64,000 nt of DNA. Origin: an uncultured Christensenellaceae bacterium (GTDB lineage Bacteria > Bacillota > Clostridia > Christensenellales > Christensenellaceae). The DNA lies in contig CAJUPM010000003.1 in the NCBI GenBank assembly GCA_910588425.1, forward strand, positions 62,001-126,000. Reading direction: 5' to 3'. Below the pieces are notes generated by a model that searched no databases, was not told the origin of the DNA, and saw only the letters and a program-made list of their open reading frames with translations. Positions 26,908 to 35,659 of this stretch are shown here, in pieces. Position 1 is the stretch's first letter, and the number at the start of each line of letters is the position of its first letter. Made by a program: the position numbers and the translations under genes.

Positions 26908-26938
26908 AAAAGCACACGGTTTTGCCGTGTGCTTTTTT
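26908..26938. terminator. terminator between gltX and the zinc-ribbon genes
   Basis: AAAAAGCACACGG-TTTT-GCCGTGTGCTTTTTT: strong stem with A-run and T-run, so active for both convergent units. Confidence 0.9.
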
Positions 26939-26981
26939 ATATGCGACGCGCGCAAAATAAAGCGGGCGGTGCGCCGGATTT

Positions 26982-27290
26982 TTAATGAATTAAGCTGTCC
27001 CAAAGCGCTTGTTTGAGCAGTGCGGCCAGAATGAGAGAGCCAAAGCCGATGAGAAAACGCAAAAAGAAGGGCATCCCGCTTGATTCGGGCTCGCTTTGGA
27101 ACCGGTCTCTGTCCTCATAAGCGCCTTTGGACGAATCGGGGATATGCGGCAGGGAAGCATAGGGGGAAGGCTTTGGTGCAGAGGCCGGCGCGGAGGCGGG
27201 CTCTGCGTTCTCCGCCAGCGGTTTGCCGCAGCGAATGCAGAATTTAGCCTGCTCCGGGCTGTCAGCCCCGCAGGAAGAGCAGTGTTTCAT
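26982..27290 (-). CDS. zinc-ribbon membrane protein, copy 1
   Basis: A 102-residue protein. The N-terminal zinc ribbon has two CxxC knuckles ('CSSCGADSPEQAKFCIRCGKPL'-type, written here in part: CSSC and CIRC). A Pro/Ala/Ser linker then contains 'PYASLPHIPDSSKG', a segment shared with the two upstream paralogues. One hydrophobic helix at about 75-95 ends the protein, which probably anchors it in the membrane with the ribbon in the cytoplasm. GTGAGG lies upstream. Third and shortest gene of a tandem set; it seems to have lost the extracellular domain seen in its relatives. Confidence 0.7.
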   Translation of the reverse strand: MKHCSSCGADSPEQAKFCIRCGKPLAENAEPASAPASAPKPSPYASLPHIPDSSKGAYEDRDRFQSEPESSGMPFFLRFLIGFGSLILAALLKQALWDSLIH

Positions 27291-27302
27291 AATAACCTCA
27301 CT

Positions 27303-27980
27303 TTAATAAATATCGTTGATGCGCACACGAATGCCATCCGAAGCTTGAGCGTGGAGGGAATTCATGCGCACAGGCAAACAATAGGAGATTTTGTTATTGC
27401 GCACGGCTACCGTATCCGTAGCCGAAGTCACGAAGGAGTCGCCCCAGTAGATAGAGACGGTGATATTTGCCTGGGAAAACTGTGTTTTTGAATCAATATA
27501 GATGGTGCCTTGAATAAGATATGTATTCGCCCCATGGCCGTCGCTTAGCTGTGCATCGCCGCCCAGCCGATAGGTATAGGACGCAGAGCTGGAAGACGAA
27601 GTGCCGTCGCCGATCTGATCCAGGCCAATGCCCATCTGAATCAGCAAAAACAGTATGCAGATACAGAAGACAATGAGCGCCGCCCCGCCCAGCAACGCGG
27701 GCCAGCGGGATTTTTTGCGGGGAGATTTTCCGCCTTTGGCCGAAGCGGGGATATGCGGCAGGGCGGCATAGGGCGAGGGCCGGGATATGCCGGGCGCAGA
27801 TGGAACCGCGCCGGGAAAGGCGCTTGCCCTTTGCATCGGCGCATCCGCTGGCCGCGCGCTTTGGCTTTGCTGGGCATCACCCGTTGCCGGTTGCCCGTTG
27901 GAAAGCGGAGCGCCGCAGCGAATGCAGAATTTGGAATTGTCTGGGCTTTGTTCAAAGCCGCAGGATGGGCATTTTTTCAT
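27303..27980 (-). CDS. zinc-ribbon membrane protein, copy 2
   Basis: A 225-residue protein with an N-terminal zinc ribbon (CPSC and CIRC pairs), a Pro/Ala/Gln-rich linker with 'SPYAALPHIPASAKGG', a basic stretch (KSPRKKSRWP) and one membrane helix near residues 95-120. The last 100 residues are a predicted beta-rich domain outside the membrane ('TYLIQGTIYIDSKTQFSQAN'). Topology with the ribbon inside and a sensor-like domain outside is inferred. GCGAGG precedes the ATG. It shares the first 70 residues closely with copy 3, but the outer domain differs. Confidence 0.7.
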   Translation of the reverse strand: MKKCPSCGFEQSPDNSKFCIRCGAPLSNGQPATGDAQQSQSARPADAPMQRASAFPGAVPSAPGISRPSPYAALPHIPASAKGGKSPRKKSRWPALLGGAALIVFCICILFLLIQMGIGLDQIGDGTSSSSSASYTYRLGGDAQLSDGHGANTYLIQGTIYIDSKTQFSQANITVSIYWGDSFVTSATDTVAVRNNKISYCLPVRMNSLHAQASDGIRVRINDIY

Positions 27981-28017
27981 AAAAACCTCGCTGTCTTGGA
28001 TGGACGGGTGCGTCTGG

Positions 28018-28788
28018 CTACAAGTCTGACAGCCGCAAAATCACGTCATAGTAATCCACGTTTCGCATTTGGCTGGGGTGCATATCGCAAAGGATGCGGA
28101 ATTTGATCTCCGAGCCGTAAACCAGCACATCCGCCGTGCAATCCTGCAAAAGATGGTCGTTTTCGTCGTAAAGCTCGACGGTAACGCTGCCATTCATGAT
28201 AGCGGAGGAGGAATACAGTTTGAGTTCTCCGAACACATAAACCTTATCTCCGCTGGCGCTTTTTTCCATGTCAATCTCCACAATCTCAAAATCCCAGGAG
28301 GGCTTTTTTGAGGGGGCAGGCCGCTCGGAGGGCCGGGAGACGGGCCTGGAGGGAACAGCGGGGGCTGGGCCTGTGCTGCCGCCTGGAAAAGAAGCTTGCG
28401 GGCGCAAACCAGGGTGGGAGCCCTCGAGCCCAGAACTGGAAAGGCAATACCAAAACAGCCCAACAGTGCATAAAATAAACGCTAAGATAACCCCCATTCC
28501 TTTGAACAGCTCATTTGTCTTGCTGCGCTGGGGTGCGCGCCCGCCTTTGGCCGAAGCGGGAATATGCGGCAAGGCGGCATAGGGCGAGAGCCGGGAAACG
28601 CCGGAAGCAGATGGTGCCGCGCCTGAGAAGACGCCCGTTCTTTGTGTGGGCGCATCCGCTGGCCGCGCGCTTTGGCTTCGCTGGGCATCGCCCGCCGGTT
28701 GCCCGCCGGAAAGCGGAGCGCCGCATCGAATGCAGAATCTGGAATTGTCTGGGCTTTGATCAAAGCCGCAGGAAGGGCATTTTTTCAT
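28018..28788 (-). CDS. zinc-ribbon membrane protein, copy 3
   Basis: A 256-residue protein of the same plan: zinc ribbon (CPSC, CIRC), Ala/Gln-rich linker, 'SPYAALPHIPASAKGG', one membrane helix near 102-125, then a Pro/Ser-rich stalk with 'PSRPVSRPSERPAPSKKPSW' and a beta-rich domain ('VTVELYDENDHLLQDCTADV'). The C-terminal domain looks like a FxLYD-type or similar small beta-sandwich; this is a guess. The ATG at 28788 is chosen over an upstream in-frame start since it aligns with copy 2 and has AGAGG just ahead. First gene of the tandem set. Confidence 0.72.
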   Translation of the reverse strand: MKKCPSCGFDQSPDNSRFCIRCGAPLSGGQPAGDAQRSQSARPADAPTQRTGVFSGAAPSASGVSRLSPYAALPHIPASAKGGRAPQRSKTNELFKGMGVILAFILCTVGLFWYCLSSSGLEGSHPGLRPQASFPGGSTGPAPAVPSRPVSRPSERPAPSKKPSWDFEIVEIDMEKSASGDKVYVFGELKLYSSSAIMNGSVTVELYDENDHLLQDCTADVLVYGSEIKFRILCDMHPSQMRNVDYYDVILRLSDL

Positions 28789-29270
28789 AAAAACCTCTGG
28801 CCGGCGTCTCGGCTGCCGCGCAGAACCGGAGCCGGAATGGAGCATCAGGAGATACGCCGCCGCGCCGGTCTTTCAGCTGAGCGATACCCCCCAGGTGTGG
28901 GAAAGAACGCTTATTCCATTTTGCGGGGACCGTTTAACGACTATGCTAGGCCCCCATAGGAGGCGTATAAAACGCGTGTGAAAAAAAGGGATGCCGCACG
29001 GCGCATTCGCCGGGTTATCCCCCTGCCGCGCCCGGCAAAAGGCGGATACTGCCGATTTTATGCTGCGCCTCCCTGCGCAGAGAAAAGCGCGCTTTGGAAA
29101 ACAAACCGGGCAGGGCTTTGCGGTGCATTCAAAAAATAATGGGAACATAGTTTCTACTATAAATTATAGAAAAATCAAGGAAAATAGTCAATATATAGGC
29201 GGAAACAATGATAGAATGGCGGGAAATAAAAAATAAAAAAGAGCCAAGCGGCTCTTTTTTTGCATCCGGC
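28789..29270. other. 482-base gap between zinc-ribbon genes and the his operon
   Basis: The gap holds the his terminator (29231-29262). The zinc-ribbon promoter must lie here on the minus strand, but no convincing -35/-10 pair was found. The stretch 29140-29230 is AT-rich. No gene is supported. Confidence 0.5.
29231..29262 (-). terminator. terminator of the his operon
   Basis: GAGCC-AAGC-GGCTC with long A- and T-runs on both sides; on the minus strand it lies 10 bases past the hisE stop. Confidence 0.85.
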
Positions 29271-29597
29271 TTATGTGTTGCGGTCGACTTTTTTCATCTG
29301 CTTCAGGTTGCCGATTTTCTGCGCGCGGGCATCCAACTCTGCCATGACCTGCTCCAGCGGCAGGCCAGTTTCGGCCAGCAGAACCATCAGGTGATAGAGC
29401 AAGTCGCAGACCTCGCCGCAAAGGGGCTCGTGCGCGCCGTTTTTGGCCGCGATGATGACCTCCCCCGTCTCCTCTGCCACTTTTTTGAGAATCTTATCCA
29501 GGCCCTGCTCGAAGAGATAGCAGGTGTAGGAGCCCTCGGAAGGGCTTTGCCTGCGGCTCTGGATGACGTCGTACAGCGTTTCTAATGTCTCTTTCAT
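29271..29597 (-). CDS. hisE: phosphoribosyl-ATP diphosphatase
   Basis: A 108-residue MazG-like pyrophosphohydrolase, the second step of histidine synthesis (PR-ATP to PR-AMP). 'YDVIQSRRQSPSEGSYTCYL' begins the protein, and the Mg-binding helices show 'KKVAEETGEVIIAAKN' and 'EVCDLLYHLMVLLAE'. The ATG at 29597 gives the normal length and overlaps the hisI stop (ATGA), so the two are translationally coupled. In many bacteria HisI and HisE are fused; here they are separate. Last gene of the ten-gene operon. Confidence 0.95.
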   Translation of the reverse strand: MKETLETLYDVIQSRRQSPSEGSYTCYLFEQGLDKILKKVAEETGEVIIAAKNGAHEPLCGEVCDLLYHLMVLLAETGLPLEQVMAELDARAQKIGNLKQMKKVDRNT

Positions 29598-29923
29598 TGT
29601 TCCTCCTCCATGCAAAAACTGCGGTAAAAACAGGTGCGGTTGCCGGTATGGCAGGCCGGGCCGGCGGGCTTCACCAGCAGAAGAATGGTATCCTCGTCGC
29701 AGTCGTAAAGCGCCTGCAAAACGAACTGGAAGTTGCCCGAAGTCTCTCCCTTCACCCAAAGGCTCTGGCGGCTGCGGCTATAGAAGGTGCTCTTTTTTGT
29801 TTGCAGCGTCTGCTCCAGCGCCTGCCGGTTCATATAGGCCAGCATGAGCACTTCCCGGCTTTCGGCATCCTGCACGATGGCCGGGATGAGCTCGGATTTT
29901 TTGAAAAATTGATCTAGATTCAT
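29594..29923 (-). CDS. hisI: phosphoribosyl-AMP cyclohydrolase
   Basis: A 109-residue zinc enzyme opening the adenine ring of PR-AMP (third step). 'LMLAYMNRQALEQTLQTKKS' near residues 27-46 and 'SRSRQSLWVKGETSGNFQFV' are family signatures. The zinc and magnesium ligands are in 'DCDEDTILLLVKPAGPACHT' and 'CHTGNRTCFY' (three Cys in all). AAGGAG is upstream of the ATG. The 4-base overlap with hisE points to translational coupling. Cytoplasmic homodimer in the family. Confidence 0.95.
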   Translation of the reverse strand: MNLDQFFKKSELIPAIVQDAESREVLMLAYMNRQALEQTLQTKKSTFYSRSRQSLWVKGETSGNFQFVLQALYDCDEDTILLLVKPAGPACHTGNRTCFYRSFCMEEEQ

Positions 29924-29970
29924 GGTTTACTCCTTGCGGTTTTGATGCGGCAGGCCGCCCTGCCTGTTTT

Positions 29971-30723
29971 TTACAGCCGAATGGCCACGCCGCGCTCTTT
30001 GAGATACCGTTTGAGCTCGGGGATGGGCAGCTCGCGGAAATGGAAGAGCGTTGCCGCAAGAGCCGCGTCCGCCCCGGCCTGGAAGGTATCGTAGAAATGC
30101 GCGGGCGTGCCGCCCCCGCCGGATGCGATGACCGGGATATCCACGACTTTGGTCACCGCGGAAATGAGAGCGTTGTCAAACCCGGCCTTGGTGCCGTCTG
30201 CATCCATAGAAGTGACGAGCAGTTCCCCGGCGCCCAGATCTGCGGCCTCCCTGGCCCAGGCGATGGCGTCGATGCCCGTATCGATGCGGCCGCCGTTGAT
30301 ATAGACGTGATAGCCATCCGCCGTGCGCTTGGCGTCGATGGCGCAGACTACGCATTGCGAGCCGAACTTTTCCGCCGCTTTGGAGAGCAGTGCCTTATCC
30401 CGGAGCGCCGCAGAGTTGACCGAGATTTTATCCGCCCCGGCCAGCAGCAGCGTACGGAAATCCTCTACCGTGCGGATGCCTCCGCCCACCGTCAGCGGGA
30501 CGAACAGCTCTTTTGCCGCCTTTTCCACCAGCCGGGCGAATGTGTTCCGCCCTTCATGCGTCGCGGTGATATCCAGAAAAGTCACCTCATCCGCGCCGAC
30601 TTCGTTATAGTATTTGGCGTTTTCCACGATGTCTCCCGCATCCCGCAGGGAGACAAAGTTCACGCCCTTGACGACCCGCCCGTCTTTGACGTCCAGGCAG
30701 GGAATAATTCTCTTTGCAAGCAT
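29971..30723 (-). CDS. hisF: imidazole glycerol phosphate synthase, cyclase subunit
   Basis: A 250-residue (beta/alpha)8 barrel that uses ammonia from HisH to turn PRFAR into imidazole glycerol phosphate and AICAR. The conserved start is 'MLAKRIIPCLDVKDGRVVKG' with catalytic Asp11, and Asp130 lies in 'CAIDAKRTADGYHVYINGG'. The two phosphate sites are 'GGGIRTVEDF' and 'ASGGGGTPAHFYD'. AGGAGG-like sequence lies just before the ATG. Located between hisA and hisI, the usual order. Confidence 0.97.
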   Translation of the reverse strand: MLAKRIIPCLDVKDGRVVKGVNFVSLRDAGDIVENAKYYNEVGADEVTFLDITATHEGRNTFARLVEKAAKELFVPLTVGGGIRTVEDFRTLLLAGADKISVNSAALRDKALLSKAAEKFGSQCVVCAIDAKRTADGYHVYINGGRIDTGIDAIAWAREAADLGAGELLVTSMDADGTKAGFDNALISAVTKVVDIPVIASGGGGTPAHFYDTFQAGADAALAATLFHFRELPIPELKRYLKERGVAIRL

Positions 30724-30736
30724 TGCATACCTCCGG

Positions 30737-31456
30737 TTATTTGGCCGCTTCCAGCGCCTCTTCCAGCTTCAGCGTCCCTGCATAGAGGGATTTGCCGCAG
30801 ATAGCGCCGTATAGTCTCATGGCCCGCAGAGCCCGGATATCCGCCAAATCCTTGATGCCGCCGCTGGCCACCAAGTTAACCCCCGGCGCGGCCTGCGAAA
30901 TGGCGGCGAGCATCTGTGTGCAGGGGCCGGCCAGCGTGCCGTCCCGGCTGATATCCGTGGCGATGATAGTCCTGCATCCGAGGTCTGCCACTTGCTCCGC
31001 AAACTCCAGATAGGGGAGATTGGAATGCTCCGTCCAGCCGGATGTGGCGACAAAACCATCCTTGGCATCGATGCCCACGGCGATTTTTTCACCGTATTCC
31101 CGCAGTGCCTGGGCCAGAAAGGCGAGATCCGTCGCCGCAGAACCCAAAATGACCCGGGAAATGCCCAGCCCCAGCGCGGCATCGATATCCGCCATGGTGC
31201 GGATGCCGCCTCCCAGTTCCACGGGAATGCTCAGCGCCCGGCAGACCTCGGCCACAGCCGCCCGGTTTTCCTCTCTGCCGGCGCCGCCCTTGGCGCCGTC
31301 CAGATCCACCATATGCAGACACTGCGCCCCGGCCCGCTCAAAGCCAAGGGCCGTTTCCAGCGGATTTTCGGCCACCTGGTGCGCCGTGCCGTATTCTCCT
31401 TTGACCAGCCGGACGCACCTGCCGCCCAGCAGGTCAATAGCAGGAAGCAAAATCAT
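30737..31456 (-). CDS. hisA: ProFAR isomerase (HisA)
   Basis: A 239-residue (beta/alpha)8 barrel, a relative of HisF, that isomerises ProFAR to PRFAR. Asp8 in 'LLPAIDLLGGRCVRLVKGEY' and the second catalytic Asp in 'ATDISRDGTLAGP' are present, along with 'ELGGGIRTMADID' and 'VASGGIKDLADI' phosphate sites. The ATG overlaps the hisH stop by four bases and is preceded by GGAGA. Length is normal for the family, and no PriA-type broad specificity can be inferred. Confidence 0.96.
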   Translation of the reverse strand: MILLPAIDLLGGRCVRLVKGEYGTAHQVAENPLETALGFERAGAQCLHMVDLDGAKGGAGREENRAAVAEVCRALSIPVELGGGIRTMADIDAALGLGISRVILGSAATDLAFLAQALREYGEKIAVGIDAKDGFVATSGWTEHSNLPYLEFAEQVADLGCRTIIATDISRDGTLAGPCTQMLAAISQAAPGVNLVASGGIKDLADIRALRAMRLYGAICGKSLYAGTLKLEEALEAAK

Positions 31457-32067
31457 AGGTTTTCTCCTTTGCAGAAGTTTTCCAGAATGCGCAGGCCGGT
31501 CTCGTGGCTCTTTTCCGGGTGGAACTGCGCGCCGTAGACGGGCAGAGCCGGGCTCTTGACCAGCGCCGGGATGGCTTCGCCATACTGCGTGCCGGCCAGG
31601 ATATTTTCCGGCGCCGTCTCTGCCCGGAAGGAATGCACAAAATACACATAATCCCCGGAGGAGATGCCCTGCAAGATGGGGCTTTGCTGGGTTAGGCTCA
31701 AATCGTTCCAGCCGATATGCGGAATTTTCAGCCCTTTGGCATCGATGGGGACGACGCCACCCGAGATGAGGGCGAGGCCATCTGTCTTTCCGTATTCCAA
31801 ACTGTATTCAAACAGAAGCTGCATGCCAAGACAGATGCCCAGCAGAGGCTTGCCCCTGCGGCACTGCCGCAAAATCTCCTGCTTCAGGCCGGAGGTTTCC
31901 AGCGCCTGCATGGCATCGGGAAATGCACCCACGCCCGGGAGAATCAGCCGGTCTGCCGCCTGCAAATCTGCCGGATCCCGGGTAATTTTGCCGGGCACAC
32001 CCAAATGCTCCAGCGCGTTGCAGACGCTGTGCAGGTTGCCCATGCCGTAATCAATGACCGCTATCAT
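31453..32067 (-). CDS. hisH: imidazole glycerol phosphate synthase, glutaminase subunit
   Basis: A 204-residue class I glutamine amidotransferase that supplies ammonia to HisF. The nucleophile Cys is in 'PLLGICLGMQLLFEYS' near residue 80, and the His-Glu pair is in 'VYGAQFHPEKSHETGL' near residue 183. 'MIAVIDYGMGNLHSV' is the conserved start. It overlaps hisB upstream and hisA downstream by four bases each, so subunits of the synthase are made in series. Cytoplasmic. Confidence 0.96.
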   Translation of the reverse strand: MIAVIDYGMGNLHSVCNALEHLGVPGKITRDPADLQAADRLILPGVGAFPDAMQALETSGLKQEILRQCRRGKPLLGICLGMQLLFEYSLEYGKTDGLALISGGVVPIDAKGLKIPHIGWNDLSLTQQSPILQGISSGDYVYFVHSFRAETAPENILAGTQYGEAIPALVKSPALPVYGAQFHPEKSHETGLRILENFCKGENL

Positions 32068-32645
32068 AGCACGCCTTTCGTCGAGAGCAGCGCCGCAGAG
32101 GGCTGCATTGCCTGGGAAATGCTGCGGGCAAAGGCCTTGAAAAGCCCTTCGACTTTGTGGTGATCGTTAGCTCCATAGAGCACTTCCAGATGCAGGGTGG
32201 TTTTGGAGCTATAGGTAAAGGCGTAGAAAAATTCTTCTACCATGCAGACATCCAGCGCGCCGATGCTCTGGTTGTTAAAACCCGCGCGGAATACCAGATA
32301 GGGCCGGCCGGAAATATCGATGACCGAGCGGCAAAGGCATTCATCCATGGGGACGTACGACTGCCCGTAGCGGGCCAGCGGTGCATCGCCCAGCGCCTGC
32401 CGGAAGGCTGTGCCAAATACGATGCCCAGATCCTCGATGCTGTGGTGGCAGTCCACCTCGTAATCCCCGGCCAGGGAGAGGCTGATGTTCATGTTGCCGT
32501 GCACGCACAGCGCCGTCAGCATGTGGTCGAAAAAGCCGATGCCGCTGCTGCCCGTAAATGCGCCGGGCTGGCCGGCCTCCAGCAGTTCCAGGCTCAGCGT
32601 GATATCCGTCTCTTTGGTTTTCCTCGAAAAAGATGTGCTTCTCAT
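32064..32645 (-). CDS. hisB: imidazoleglycerol-phosphate dehydratase
   Basis: A 193-residue manganese-dependent dehydratase (sixth step). Metal-binding motifs 'GFFDHMLTALCVHG' and 'DCHHSIEDLGIVFG', then 'EEFFYAFTYSSKTTLHLEVL' and 'DHHKVEGLFKAFARSI' are all present. It is the monofunctional form: the histidinol-phosphatase half found in E. coli HisB is absent. It overlaps hisC and hisH by four bases. A 24-mer is the usual assembly of the family. Confidence 0.96.
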   Translation of the reverse strand: MRSTSFSRKTKETDITLSLELLEAGQPGAFTGSSGIGFFDHMLTALCVHGNMNISLSLAGDYEVDCHHSIEDLGIVFGTAFRQALGDAPLARYGQSYVPMDECLCRSVIDISGRPYLVFRAGFNNQSIGALDVCMVEEFFYAFTYSSKTTLHLEVLYGANDHHKVEGLFKAFARSISQAMQPSAALLSTKGVL

Positions 32646-33679
32646 TTTTGTTCCTCCGTCATTTTTTCCAGCGCCGCATACAGCGCGCCAAGCTCCTCGT
32701 CGAATGAGGCGGTAATGCGCAGGGCACCCTGGCCGAACAGCCGGATGATGATGCCCTGCCTTTTTAAATACTCATAGATTTGCACGGCGTTTTCCGCCTC
32801 CAGATAAACGAAGTTGGTATGCGTCGGAAAAACGCGCGCTCCGGGCAGCAGCTGCTTGAGCCGGCGTTCCAGCCTGCGCGCTTGCCCCATGAGGAATACG
32901 CCGTGGTTTTCGCCCTGCTCCAGCAGGATACGGCCCATGATCTGCGCAGGTGTGCTCACGTTATACGGGCTTCGGGCGGTATTGAGCGCCGAAATGAGGG
33001 CGGGGTTTGAAACTGCAAAGCCCAGCCGCAGGCCGGCCGCGCCCCATGCCTTGGAGAGCGTGCGCAAAACGATGAGGTTGGAAAGCGCCGGCGCATCGCC
33101 CAGCAGGGTTTGATCCCAAAAATCCATATAGGCTTCATCCACCAAAAAGAGCACATCCTCCCGCTTTTGGATGAGCAGAAGCAAACTTGCCCGGGGAATG
33201 CCCGCGCCGGTTGGGTTGCAGGGGTTGGAGAAGATGACGGCTTTTGCGCCGCTCTGCGCCAGGGCCGCTTCCAGCTCCGCCCCGCCAAACTCCGCCTCCC
33301 GCTGGCAGGAAGCCAGATGGACTTCCGAAAGCTCGGCATAAAAGCGGTACATGGAGAAATCTGGCGAGGCCAGCAGCAGGGTATCCCCCTTGGCAAGGAA
33401 GGAGGAGAGCAGCAGGCTGATGAGCTCGTCCGAGCCGTTCCCAGCCATGATAAAGCGGGGATCGATGCCGTAGCGCGCGCCAAAAGCCGCGCAAAGGGCG
33501 GCGGCGCTGGCATCGGGATAGCGGTTGAGCGGGGTGATGAGCAGCTCATGCAGGAACGCCTCTTTGGCCAGCATGGGCAAATCAAAAGGGCTCTCGTTGG
33601 CGTCCAGCCGGACGGCATAGCTGCCCGCGCTTGGGGCATAGGGCGTCATACTGCGCAGTTTTTCGGGAAGTAAGTTCAT
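32642..33679 (-). CDS. hisC: histidinol-phosphate aminotransferase
   Basis: A 345-residue PLP-dependent class I/II aminotransferase converting imidazole acetol phosphate to histidinol phosphate. The Schiff-base lysine is in 'RTLSKAWGAAGLRLGFAVSN' near residue 207, 'FSNPCNPTGAGI' and 'FLVDEAYMDF' carry the cofactor Asn and Asp, and 'RLDANESPFDLP' is the substrate-side N-terminus. The ATG follows the hisD stop by 12 bases with GGAGGAT upstream. Members can also act on aromatic keto acids; no separate aromatic aminotransferase is seen in the window. Confidence 0.95.
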   Translation of the reverse strand: MNLLPEKLRSMTPYAPSAGSYAVRLDANESPFDLPMLAKEAFLHELLITPLNRYPDASAAALCAAFGARYGIDPRFIMAGNGSDELISLLLSSFLAKGDTLLLASPDFSMYRFYAELSEVHLASCQREAEFGGAELEAALAQSGAKAVIFSNPCNPTGAGIPRASLLLLIQKREDVLFLVDEAYMDFWDQTLLGDAPALSNLIVLRTLSKAWGAAGLRLGFAVSNPALISALNTARSPYNVSTPAQIMGRILLEQGENHGVFLMGQARRLERRLKQLLPGARVFPTHTNFVYLEAENAVQIYEYLKRQGIIIRLFGQGALRITASFDEELGALYAALEKMTEEQK

Positions 33680-33691
33680 GGGATCCTCCTG

Positions 33692-34981
33692 CTATTTGGC
33701 CTGTTCTTTGCGGATGCGCACAGAGGCGGCGTGGGCCGTCAGCCCTTCCGTCTGGGCAAAGCGCATGATATCTTCGGCGTCTTCCAAAAGCGCCTGCCGA
33801 TCATAGCAAAGATAGCTCATTTTCTTCAAAAATGCGTCTACGGAGAGCGGGGAAGAGAACCGCGCCGTGCCGTTGGTGGGCAAAACGTGGTTGGTGCCCG
33901 CAAAATAGTCGCCCAGCGGCTCGGGGGCATATTGCCCCAGGAAGATGCTGCCCGCGTTTTTGACGTTTGCCAGATCCGCGTAAGGATCTTTGGTTAAAAT
34001 CTCCAGATGCTCGGGGGCGATGGTATTGGCGATGGCGAAACCATCCTCCATGCTGGGCACGATGACGGCCCCGGAGTAGTTTTTCAGAGACTGCGCGATG
34101 ATCTCCCTGCGGGAGAGCGTGGCCATCTGCTCTTCTATGCAGGCCGAAACCTGCTCTGCCAGAGCCCGGCTGGTCGTGATGAGCACGGCGCTGGCCAGCG
34201 CATCGTGTTCCAGCTGGGAGAGCAGGTCCGCCGCGGCATAGGCGGGGGTGGCCGTCTCGTCTGCCAGGACGAGCACTTCGCTGGGCCCGGCGATCATATC
34301 GATATCCACGATGCCGTAAACCTGCCGCTTTGCCTCGGCGACGAACACATTGCCCGGCCCGACGATCTTATCCACCGCCGGGATAGACTGCGTTCCATAG
34401 GCCAGCGCGGCCACGGCCTGGGCGCCGCCCACCGTGAAAATCCGGCTCACGCCCGCGATTTTGGCCGCGGCGACCACCGCCGGGTTCACGCCCTCGGCCT
34501 TGGGCGGGGTTACCAGCACGATCTCGCCCACGCCCGCAACTGCCGCGGGAATGCAGTTCATGAGCACAGTGGAGGGATAAGCCGCCGTTCCGCCCGGAAC
34601 GTAGACGCCCACCCGCTCCAGCGGGCGCACAATGCGGCCCAGCATCCGGCCGTTTTCCCGCATCTCATAACCTGCGCAAAGCTGCTTTTCATGGTAGGCG
34701 CGGATATTGGCCGCGGCCTTTTGCATGGTGGCAAAAAGCGCCGGGTCTACCGCCGAAAGACAGTCTGCAATTTCCTGCTCAGAAAGGCAGAGAGAGGAGA
34801 GGGAGACGCCGTCGAACTGTTCGCAGTAGCGCAAAAGAGCCGCATCGCCTTCCCGGCGGACATCTTCGATCACCTGGCGGACTTTCTGCGAGATTTCCTG
34901 CGCCTCACTGCCTGCTCTGGATTCCAGAGCGGCGAAAAGCTCCTTTTCCTCTCCTTTGGATGCGTCAAATATTTTCAGCAT
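33692..34981 (-). CDS. hisD: histidinol dehydrogenase
   Basis: A 429-residue zinc enzyme that oxidises histidinol to histidine in two NAD-dependent steps. The start at 34981 ('MLKIFDASKGEEKELF') has GGAAGC upstream and gives the family length. Signature 'GPGNVFVAEAKRQVYGIVDI' and 'MIAGPSEVLVLADE' lie around 230-265, and the zinc ligands fall in 'LLSQLEHDALASAV' and 'TIAPEHLEI'. 'NHVLPTNGTARFSSPLSV' is the conserved C-terminal part. It is placed between hisG and hisC. Confidence 0.96.
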   Translation of the reverse strand: MLKIFDASKGEEKELFAALESRAGSEAQEISQKVRQVIEDVRREGDAALLRYCEQFDGVSLSSLCLSEQEIADCLSAVDPALFATMQKAAANIRAYHEKQLCAGYEMRENGRMLGRIVRPLERVGVYVPGGTAAYPSTVLMNCIPAAVAGVGEIVLVTPPKAEGVNPAVVAAAKIAGVSRIFTVGGAQAVAALAYGTQSIPAVDKIVGPGNVFVAEAKRQVYGIVDIDMIAGPSEVLVLADETATPAYAAADLLSQLEHDALASAVLITTSRALAEQVSACIEEQMATLSRREIIAQSLKNYSGAVIVPSMEDGFAIANTIAPEHLEILTKDPYADLANVKNAGSIFLGQYAPEPLGDYFAGTNHVLPTNGTARFSSPLSVDAFLKKMSYLCYDRQALLEDAEDIMRFAQTEGLTAHAASVRIRKEQAK

Positions 34982-35044
34982 GAAATGCTTCCTCCGTTTT
35001 CTTCCTTCTATCATACCAGATTTTGCGCCGCCTGGCGCATTTTT

Positions 35045-35659
35045 CTAGAGCGCGGCCGCCATTTTTGCCGCAAAGGCGGAGATCTCCTCATTTTTCAGCT
35101 TCATGGCCGCGCTGTTGACGATGAGCCTTGCGGAAAGCTCGGCCACGTCTTCATAGACGCACAGGCCGTTTTCGCGCAGGGTGTCGCCCGTCTCCACGAT
35201 ATCGATGATGGCGTCTGCCAGACCGAGAATGGGAGCCAGCTCTACAGACCCCTCGATTTTGACGATCTCGCAGTCCACATTTTTGCTGGCCAGGAACCGG
35301 CGGGAGACATTCGGATACTTGGTGGCGATGGCCTTATGGCTATACCCTTCGTAGAAGTTCTTTCCGGCGATGCCTGCCAGAGCGAAGCGGCATTTGCCAA
35401 AGCCCAGATCCAGCAGTTCATAGAAGCTGCCTCCCTGCTCCATGATGGTATCCCTGCCCACGATGCCCGCATCGCAGACGCCGCTTTGCACATAAGTAAT
35501 GACATCCGGCGCTTTTGCCAGGATGATCTCCAGATTGCCGCAGCAAAAGACCAGCTTGCGCCCCTTGTCCCGGACGGGGGAGACGTCGTATCCGCAGGCT
35601 TCCAGCAGATCCAGAGCCTTTTTTTCAATTCTTCCTTTGGTGAGTGCCAGCTTTATCAT
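35045..35659 (-). CDS. hisG: ATP phosphoribosyltransferase, short catalytic subunit
   Basis: A 204-residue short-form HisG that joins ATP and PRPP in the first step. It lacks the C-terminal ACT-like regulatory domain of the long form and so needs HisZ, which is encoded just upstream. 'ALTKGRIEKKALDLLEACGY' opens the protein, 'ADAIIDIVETGDTLRENGL' near residues 148-166 is the PRPP-binding loop. The ATG overlaps the hisZ stop by four bases, fitting a fixed ratio of the two subunits. Confidence 0.96.
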   Translation of the reverse strand: MIKLALTKGRIEKKALDLLEACGYDVSPVRDKGRKLVFCCGNLEIILAKAPDVITYVQSGVCDAGIVGRDTIMEQGGSFYELLDLGFGKCRFALAGIAGKNFYEGYSHKAIATKYPNVSRRFLASKNVDCEIVKIEGSVELAPILGLADAIIDIVETGDTLRENGLCVYEDVAELSARLIVNSAAMKLKNEEISAFAAKMAAAL

